The notes below the pieces were generated by a model that saw only the letters and a program-made list of their open reading frames with translations, was not told the origin of the DNA and did no database searches. Positions 38,768 through 43,758 of a DNA stretch of 43,758 nt are shown here, piece after piece. Numbering within the stretch: the first letter of the stretch is position 1; each line of letters starts with the position of its first letter. The stretch comes from Microcaldota archaeon (lineage in GTDB: Archaea > Micrarchaeota > Micrarchaeia > Burarchaeales > Fermentimicrarchaeaceae): positions 1 through 43,758 of the forward strand of contig JACCLG010000035.1 in NCBI GenBank assembly GCA_013425335.1. Direction: 5' to 3'. The translations under genes were made by a program, and so were the position numbers.

Positions 38768-39643
38768 ATGGCACTCAGGAGCGTGGAAAAAACTTTAGAA
38801 GCGCAATTGGCGGAAGATGTAAAAAAGATAGAGGGCATCAACGGCAGGGTTGAAGTTATAATACAGCCGAATGGAAAGAATGTCGATGTGATGGTGTATC
38901 CTCCTGCGCTTGACAAATACCCGAAAATGCATTTTTGGGAGAGAGAGAAGAAGCTCTTGCCAGGCATTGGGCTGGACTTCACAGAAAAAACCGCAACTGC
39001 CTTGGTCACTGTCAGATATATTATAGGTTTACACGCGGATGAGCACAGGCCGGGTTCCTGGAAGGCATCTGGAACTACTTCCCCAGTCCTTGACAGGGGT
39101 GATGAAGTTAAACGGAGAGAGGAGGATGCAGCTGAGTTTGGTAAAACTGCCATAAGCAAGATAGGATGGATTGCAGACAGCGCCTTAGAAGCAATTAGGA
39201 AGGAGTCTGGCAAAGGGAAGTCTGAACTATTTCTATCGCGCGTGTCAGATCAAATACGGGAGCAGGCAAAGAGCGTAAAGGGGAAAGAAATCGTACACGA
39301 CCACGTGACAAAAATTACAATGGTAAAAGAACTCGAACCACTAGCTCCGGTCATAAATTCGTCTAAACGGACAGTGCATGTGCAGCTACTTGACAAATAC
39401 AATGAGCCGCAGATGTCCTTCCACTTCATCAAGGGCTTCGCATGGGGTAGCACTGCTGTTGAATACAATGTGCATTTAACCCAGAAGGAGGACGGAAGTT
39501 TCACAATGCCGAAGAGGGATTTGAGCGATGCGGCACTCAAATTGCAGGAGACTCAAGCAGTAAATGCTGCCAAAAAAGTCCTGAGTGAGGTTGAAAAGGT
39601 TGTGCGCAACTACTTCAAAGCGGTTGAAAGCCGGAAAGATTGA
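38768..39643 (+). CDS. Unknown protein, predicted cytoplasmic
   Basis: A 291-residue protein from the ATG at 38768 (TTG at 38756 is possible). It has no signal peptide, membrane helix or Cys. The N-terminal ~95 residues look alpha/beta (KTLEAQLAEDVKKIEGINGRVEVIIQPNG), a charged helical middle follows, and a second beta-rich part (RTVHVQLLDKYNEPQMSFHF, EYNVHLTQKEDGSFTMPKRDLSDAALKL) ends in a helix. No family recognised. It shares its promoter module with the small gene at 39722. Confidence 0.65.
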   Translation: MALRSVEKTLEAQLAEDVKKIEGINGRVEVIIQPNGKNVDVMVYPPALDKYPKMHFWEREKKLLPGIGLDFTEKTATALVTVRYIIGLHADEHRPGSWKASGTTSPVLDRGDEVKRREEDAAEFGKTAISKIGWIADSALEAIRKESGKGKSELFLSRVSDQIREQAKSVKGKEIVHDHVTKITMVKELEPLAPVINSSKRTVHVQLLDKYNEPQMSFHFIKGFAWGSTAVEYNVHLTQKEDGSFTMPKRDLSDAALKLQETQAVNAAKKVLSEVEKVVRNYFKAVESRKD

Positions 39644-39680
39644 TAAGGACTAGAGGGAATCGCAAGGTTCCTCTTGGGCT

Positions 39681-39707
39681 GGTTTTAAATATTACAAATG
39701 AGCAATT
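39681..39707 (+). promoter_or_regulatory. Promoter module, copy 3
   Basis: GGTTTTAAATATTAC followed by AAATGAGCAATT; 30 bases (GCTGG through CAATT) match copy 2 with one change. It precedes the small gene at 39722. Confidence 0.5.
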
Positions 39708-39721
39708 CATGCGGTGGGATT

Positions 39722-39976
39722 ATGGCCAATAAAGCAGACGAGTTCATTAAGGAATTGGAAGCAGGCGATGTTATGTATTATGAAATTCCAGAGAAAGAAA
39801 GAAAGAAAATCCTGGAATTGTTAACTTCACCGGAAAACAAAAAGAAAGCCCTCGATTCGCTGGTTGCTGCAGCTAAGAGCAAGGTTATTGATGCAAGAGA
39901 ATCGGCTGCAGACTTGATTGATGCAATTGGGGATAAAGATGCAATAAAAGAAGTTGCAGAGTTTTGGATGCCCTGA
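39722..39976 (+). CDS. Small unknown helical protein
   Basis: An 84-residue protein starting at ATG 39722, preceded by GGTGG; the frame also opens at ATG 39698, inside the promoter module. It is Lys/Glu/Ala-rich, apparently all alpha-helical (EKERKKILELLTSPENKKKALDSLVAAAK, SAADLIDAIGDKDAIKEVAEFW), and its repeat-like second half resembles HEAT-type helix pairs. No Cys and no membrane helix. No family recognised. Confidence 0.6.
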   Translation: MANKADEFIKELEAGDVMYYEIPEKERKKILELLTSPENKKKALDSLVAAAKSKVIDARESAADLIDAIGDKDAIKEVAEFWMP

Positions 39977-40042
39977 AAAAGGCGATGCTCAAAGGCTGGC
40001 CCTGAGACCCCATAAGGAATAAAAAGAGGCGGTGAGACAGTT

Positions 40043-40336
40043 ATGCGGGTTGCAATGGGAGGTTTCAAGGATTTCATACTGAGCTGGGTCATCCCAAAGG
40101 ACGAGGAGACTCTTCGGACATGGCTTTTCATAATTGAGCTGTTCAACATCATTCTTTCATTCTTCACCCTCGTTCTGATGGTTCTCACGCTCATCACAAG
40201 AAATTTCCTGTGGACAGTAAAATTCGGAGTCATGCTCACAGTTTTCATAATAGGGCTGTCAACCCTGAACCTAATGCAATACTTGCTGCAGATTGAATTC
40301 AATACAAGGAAAGATATATTAAAGAGGAGAAAATAG
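40043..40336 (+). CDS. Small membrane protein with two helices
   Basis: A 97-residue protein. The ATG follows GGTGAG. An amphipathic start (FKDFILSWVIPKDEETLRTWLF) is followed by two hydrophobic helices (about 28-47 and 58-78) and a basic tail (RKDILKRRK). It is followed 12 bases later by a secreted-protein gene. Function unknown. Confidence 0.65.
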   Translation: MRVAMGGFKDFILSWVIPKDEETLRTWLFIIELFNIILSFFTLVLMVLTLITRNFLWTVKFGVMLTVFIIGLSTLNLMQYLLQIEFNTRKDILKRRK

Positions 40337-40348
40337 ATAGGTGGTATT

Positions 40349-41257
40349 ATGAAATTTTGTATCCTGGCCGTCCTGCTGGTGAGTGGCGTAGTGTGCGCAG
40401 CCGACCTGACTGCAACTATAACCGGCGATAGCAGATTCGCGGGCCCAAACTGCAGAATACAAGGCGACCCAAATTATTATGATGTAGGCGCGATAGTGAT
40501 AAATCCATCCAGCGATAAAACGCTTGGAGTCAGCTACCTTTACTACAACGCGTCATCTGGCGGGTTTGAGGACGGCGGCAAGGTGTGCAATGTTGGTGCG
40601 GGTTTACGGCAGTTATGCAACTTCAGGGTATATACAATATCTGGAGGCAAGAATGGAACCGATGAAATTTCATTCAAGGTAGTCGGGTGGGTTGGTGACA
40701 TTTGCGGCAACGGGAGATACTGCGCTGGAGCGGTGGAATACGACACAGTGCTGAGCGTGACAGTGAACCACACAATAAGTATGTACGAGCAGAATGTGCT
40801 GGATAAGCTGAATACTGCAAGGAGTGAGTACAACCGAGTCAGCGCGCAGTATGGCGGTAGCTGCTATAATCAATCAGGGCATGATTTACTGCAGAATGCC
40901 TCTTCTGAAATTCTGGATGCAAGCAGTAAGCTTTCCATATGCGATACGCGGGATGCCCTCAATACTGCGAATGACGCAATAAACAAAATACATGCTGCTG
41001 AGGGGTATACCCAGCCAAGCTCGTGCCAGGCACCTCCTGTGGAGAACAAATCAAATCAGACTCAGCTGCCGCCTCCTCAGAATAACACAACATGGACTCC
41101 TCCGAAGCAGAATCAGACTCTGAACCAGACCCAGAATAATACGCCCGCTGAAAACCTTACAAACATCACTTCTACGCTTCTAAAGGGGTGCATACCGTTC
41201 TGCGTGCTGATTGCGCTGCTTCTGGCTGCAGTATGGAGCGACAGGAACCGCAATTAG
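40349..41257 (+). CDS. Secreted, membrane-anchored Asn/Thr-rich protein
   Basis: A 302-residue protein. A signal peptide ends near VVCAAD, then a domain with eight or more Cys and several sequons, then a Pro/Gln/Asn/Thr-rich stalk (about 235-275), then a C-terminal hydrophobic helix (CIPFCVLIALLLAAVW) and a short charged tail. This is a surface protein held by its C-terminus. No catalytic motif seen. Its stop overlaps the purH stop by four bases on the opposite strand. Confidence 0.72.
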   Translation: MKFCILAVLLVSGVVCAADLTATITGDSRFAGPNCRIQGDPNYYDVGAIVINPSSDKTLGVSYLYYNASSGGFEDGGKVCNVGAGLRQLCNFRVYTISGGKNGTDEISFKVVGWVGDICGNGRYCAGAVEYDTVLSVTVNHTISMYEQNVLDKLNTARSEYNRVSAQYGGSCYNQSGHDLLQNASSEILDASSKLSICDTRDALNTANDAINKIHAAEGYTQPSSCQAPPVENKSNQTQLPPPQNNTTWTPPKQNQTLNQTQNNTPAENLTNITSTLLKGCIPFCVLIALLLAAVWSDRNRN

Positions 41258-42795
41258 TGCCTGAAATGACGTATGCCAGTGAAAACCATAGAGATGTTAC
41301 GCTCATTGCACGCGTCTATTATTTCCTGGTCGTTCTTTGAGCCCCCGGGCTGAATTACTGCGGTAACTCCTGCATCCGCAGCAACGTCTACTGCATCTCT
41401 GAACGGGAAGAACGCATCAGAAGCAAGGACAGCCCCTTTGAGTGATTCAACCGCTTTCATTGCGCCAAGTTTTGATGCGTCGGATCTTTTCATCTGCCCT
41501 GCGCCTATGCCGACCGTCCTGTCCTCAAATGCGTATACTATGGCATTGGATTTGACGTGCTTGCATACCTTCCATGCAAACAGCAGCGCTCTCATCTCTG
41601 CCTCACTTGGCTTTTTCTTTGTCACAACCTTTGGCTCCCCCAGGAGCAGCTTGGTGTTCCTCTCCTCAACCAGAAGACCGCCATTCACGCTTCTTATCTC
41701 ACACCTCTCCTTCTTCTTTGTGGAGAATCCGCCAAGCTCCAGCACCCTCATATTCTTCTTTCTCCCGAATATTTCCAATGCTTCCTTTGAGTAGCCCGGT
41801 GCTACTACAACATCTGTAAGCAGGGTGGTTATCTCGCCTGCCGTCTCTGCATCAACAATTCCGTTGAGAGCCACAACTCCTCCGAATGCGGCCTCAGGGT
41901 CAGTTGCCTTTGCCTTGGTGTATGCATTCTTCAGGCTTTTGTTGGTTGCAGCTCCGCAGGGATTGTTGTGCTTCACTATCACCACTGCTGGCCCGTCGAA
42001 TTCCTTGAGGAGCTCAAGCGCTGAGTCTGCATCAAGCATGTTGTTGTAGGAGAGCTCCCTGCCCTGCAGCTTCCTCGCTTTTGAAATTGATGTCTCATCG
42101 CTTTCCATGTCGGTGTAGAATGACGCTTTCTGGTGCGGGTTCTCGCCGTAGCGGAGCTCCATCTGCTTCCTGAAGCTCAGCGTCAAGAACTTTGGAAACA
42201 ACTCAACTGAGAACTTCTTCTCAAAGTAGTTTGAGATGAGGGCGTCATACCTTGCAGTATGCTGGAATGCTTTAGTGGCAAGCCTCTCCCTTGTGTGGAG
42301 GGAGATGGATCCATCCCTCCTGAGCTCGCCGAGGACATCCTGATAATCAGAGGGGTCGACCACGACTGCAACGCTTTCGTAGTTCTTGGCGGCTGCCCGT
42401 ATCATAGTCGGCCCGCCTATGTCTATATTCTCAATTGCATCTTCATGTCTGACGTTCTTGCTGGAGATGGTCTGTTCAAATGGGTAAAGGTTGACCACAA
42501 CCAGGTCTATTCCCTCAATGCCCTGCTCCCTCAGCTGCTGCATATGTTCTTTGCTTTTCCTCAACGCGAGTATGCCTCCGTGTATTCTGGGGTGCAGTGT
42601 CTTTACGCGCCCGTCAAGCATCTCAGGCGACCCCGTGACTTCGGAGACTTCCCTTACTGCGATGCCATTCTCCCTCAAAGTTTTTGCAGTCCCGCCTGTT
42701 GATACTATTTCAACTCCGAGCTTGGAAAGCTCGGCTGCAAATTCCACAAGGCCGCTCTTGTCAAAAACGCTTATTACAGCTCTTCTCAAAGGCAT
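41254..42795 (-). CDS. purH: Bifunctional AICAR formyltransferase / IMP cyclohydrolase
   Basis: A 513-residue protein that performs the last two steps of IMP synthesis. N-terminal cyclohydrolase: AVISVFDKSGLVEFAAELSKLGVEIVSTGGTAKTL, MLDGRVKTLHPRIHGGIL, NLYPFEQT and ENIDIGGPTMIRAAAKN. C-terminal formyltransferase: LRYGENPHQKASFY, LSYNNMLDADSALELL, VVIVKHNNPCGAAT and SDAFFPFRDAVDVAADAGVTAVIQPGGS. The start at 42795 follows GGAGGGAG; the open frame to 42930 overlaps the HxlR gene. Many archaea use PurP/PurO instead. With PurB and PurM here, de novo purine synthesis is likely present. Confidence 0.96.
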   Translation of the reverse strand: MPLRRAVISVFDKSGLVEFAAELSKLGVEIVSTGGTAKTLRENGIAVREVSEVTGSPEMLDGRVKTLHPRIHGGILALRKSKEHMQQLREQGIEGIDLVVVNLYPFEQTISSKNVRHEDAIENIDIGGPTMIRAAAKNYESVAVVVDPSDYQDVLGELRRDGSISLHTRERLATKAFQHTARYDALISNYFEKKFSVELFPKFLTLSFRKQMELRYGENPHQKASFYTDMESDETSISKARKLQGRELSYNNMLDADSALELLKEFDGPAVVIVKHNNPCGAATNKSLKNAYTKAKATDPEAAFGGVVALNGIVDAETAGEITTLLTDVVVAPGYSKEALEIFGRKKNMRVLELGGFSTKKKERCEIRSVNGGLLVEERNTKLLLGEPKVVTKKKPSEAEMRALLFAWKVCKHVKSNAIVYAFEDRTVGIGAGQMKRSDASKLGAMKAVESLKGAVLASDAFFPFRDAVDVAADAGVTAVIQPGGSKNDQEIIDACNERNISMVFTGIRHFRH

Positions 42796-42853
42796 GCTAT
42801 ACACTCCCTCCATCAAAACATCAGAACCAGTTAGAAATATTACACCGGGGGAA

Positions 42854-43210
42854 TTAAAACTGTTTTGGTTGCTGGCGGTTTTTGTAAATTGAGGAAGTCC
42901 ACTTCTTATTCCACGCAAGCATGGAGTCAATTGAATCCTTCAAATCAAGTCCAGCATCTGTGAGCGAGTAGTATGTTCTTATGGGGCTTGTCTCAACCTC
43001 CCTCTTCACCAAACCGTGCGACTCGAAGCTCTTCAGCCTCTCAGCCAGCATTTTCGGGTTTATGCCCGGGGTTGCCCGCAGGAGTTCATTGAAGCCCATT
43101 CTTCTTCCAGAGTATAACAGCCTCAGGAAAACCCGCGTTGCCCATCTCTTGCCGAATACATCGAGCATTAAATCCATAATCTTAAGTTTTTCCTGCGCTT
43201 CATCCGCCAT
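42854..43210 (-). CDS. HxlR-family winged-helix regulator
   Basis: A 118-residue transcription factor. DVFGKRWATRVFLRLLYSGRRMGFNELLRATPGINPKMLAERLKSFESHGLVKREV is the HxlR winged helix, with the family TYYSLTDAGLDLKDSIDSMLAW after it. The usual N-terminal Cys is absent. GGTGA precedes the ATG, and a TATA-like CTATAAATTTC lies at about 43226-43236. It is 58 bases upstream of purH on the same strand. Targets unknown. Confidence 0.9.
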   Translation of the reverse strand: MADEAQEKLKIMDLMLDVFGKRWATRVFLRLLYSGRRMGFNELLRATPGINPKMLAERLKSFESHGLVKREVETSPIRTYYSLTDAGLDLKDSIDSMLAWNKKWTSSIYKNRQQPKQF

Positions 43211-43288
43211 AAGAGAATCACCTAGTATGAAATTTATAGTACATGCGTCTTTTAAAGCTTACTCAGAAATGAGTATGCAGTTTGCTTG

Positions 43289-43546
43289 TCATGCTTCCCT
43301 GCTCCATAGCAAAAGGAGTATGGCAAAGAGCATTACCGGAGAGCTGAAGTATAGGACGAAATCCCTTAGAAATGCGATATGCTCGGGGTCTGCAGTCTGC
43401 GGTATGGCGAATGAGAGGATGAGGAATGCTGCAAGAAGGAGTATATATAAACCCACTATGAAGTAGCTTGCCCAGAGGAGGAATTTCTTCCTGAGCTTCT
43501 TGCTCCACCACTCGCTTTTGTAGCCCTTTCCACCCAATCCCACCAT
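43289..43546 (-). CDS. Small membrane protein with two helices
   Basis: An 85-residue protein with a basic tip (KSEWWSKKLRKK), two hydrophobic helices (about 22-46 and 63-80) joined by an acidic loop (PQTADPEHIAFLR), and a short tail. GGTGATGG precedes the chosen ATG. No family recognised. Confidence 0.6.
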   Translation of the reverse strand: MVGLGGKGYKSEWWSKKLRKKFLLWASYFIVGLYILLLAAFLILSFAIPQTADPEHIAFLRDFVLYFSSPVMLFAILLLLWSREA

Positions 43547-43642
43547 TCCATCACCTGATGTATTAGTGTAAAGCGTAATTATTATATCTTATGTTTGGAC
43601 TCTGAGCATCATGCAACCGGAAGCCAAAAGCAAACCTAAAAA

Positions 43643-43737
43643 TGGACTCGGCGGGAGTCGCACCCGCGGCCTCTTCTATATTGGAACAAAAATAGTTATT
43701 TCGCCAAAGAAGCGCTCTGCTACTGAGCTACGAGCCC
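43643..43737 (-). tRNA. tRNA-Ala(GGC) with canonical 37/38 intron
   Basis: Acceptor stem GGGCTCG/CGAGTCC with A73 and the alanine identity pair G3-U70. Anticodon stem CTTCT/AGAAG with anticodon GGC. A 23-base intron (43679-43701) sits after position 37: central helix TTGG/CCAA, bulges CGA and TAT, a textbook bulge-helix-bulge. Spliced length is 72 bases; CCA not encoded. The T-loop reads TGCGACT, so position 55 is G in place of the almost universal U. Confidence 0.88.
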
Positions 43738-43758
43738 ATGTTCTTCAACCATTCCTCC

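Noticed and set aside
38741-38860. Coding frame starting at the ATG inside promoter module copy 2
   Set aside because: It runs out of frame with the real gene and stops soon; in copy 1 the same ATG meets a stop after two more codons.
42796-42930. 45-residue extension of PurH
   Set aside because: It overlaps the end of the HxlR gene; GGAGGGAG supports the ATG at 42795.
1-43758. CRISPR array, rRNA genes, intact transposase
   Set aside because: No regularly spaced repeats, rRNA signature or transposase frame was found on either strand.

Overview
The window is archaeal. It carries FtsZ with archaeal-type information genes (aMBF1, FEN1 with a PCNA-binding tail, Alba, eL8/L7Ae-eS28-eL24, Sec61-beta, a NusA-like KH protein), archaeal SAM synthetase, TATA-box promoters 20-30 bases before start codons, and two tRNA genes with bulge-helix-bulge introns. 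Many small secreted or membrane proteins with prepilin-type (class III) signals, a TrbC/VirB2-like protein and mixed GC content suggest a DPANN-type archaeon (Micrarchaeota- or Diapherotrites-like). That placement is an inference; there is no rRNA here to confirm it.

Layout. 1-908: two leftward pilin-like surface proteins. 1018-5071: ftsZ, a site-2 protease, aMBF1 and FEN1. 5125-8415: three rightward genes, a multi-membrane-span protein with a decayed KaiC-like ATPase domain, an intact KaiC-like ATPase, and a protein with a membrane helix at each end. 8468-13282: flavin reductase, archaeal SAM synthetase, 3-hexulose-6-phosphate synthase (all leftward), then purB and purM. 13292-18165: a pilus/secretion neighbourhood with a VirB2-like protein, a tiny Cys/Lys-rich protein, a probable structured RNA, a Cys-rich lipoprotein, a secretion ATPase fused to a 16-cysteine ferredoxin module, and a TadC/GspF-type platform protein. 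18175-19594: an overlapping trio (AMMECR1, PAS, LigD-type 3'-phosphoesterase). 20104-26140: unknown regulators, an HD phosphohydrolase, Sec61-beta, a GlmM/GlmU-like nucleotide-sugar pair and a short DUF460 protein. 26199-29733: Alba, NusA-like KH protein, adenosine-specific kinase, NreA and a radical SAM protein. 29734-31229 is an AT-rich accessory patch ending at an intron-containing tRNA-Val. 31369-34861: thiamine genes (thiL; thiDN) around a CBS protein with a possible ribosome-hibernation-like tail. 34990-36750: three more prepilin-like genes. 36751-38600: dUTPase/dCTP deaminase family, then the L7Ae-S28e-L24e-Ndk operon. 38768-41257: unknown and secreted proteins. 41254-43546: purH, an HxlR regulator and a small membrane protein. 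43643-43737: tRNA-Ala.

How the genes fit together. Five proteins share a (K/R)(A/G)-Gln prepilin cleavage context and could be substrates of the ATPase-platform pair at 15096-18165. The ferredoxin fusion suggests that this machine is powered or gated by redox state, and it is the most unusual item here. Other items worth checking: a non-canonical tRNA intron at position 29/30, a promoter module repeated three times (before the ferredoxin-ATPase gene and two unknown genes), a two-hairpin RNA candidate at about 13845-13935, and the membrane/KaiC gene set.
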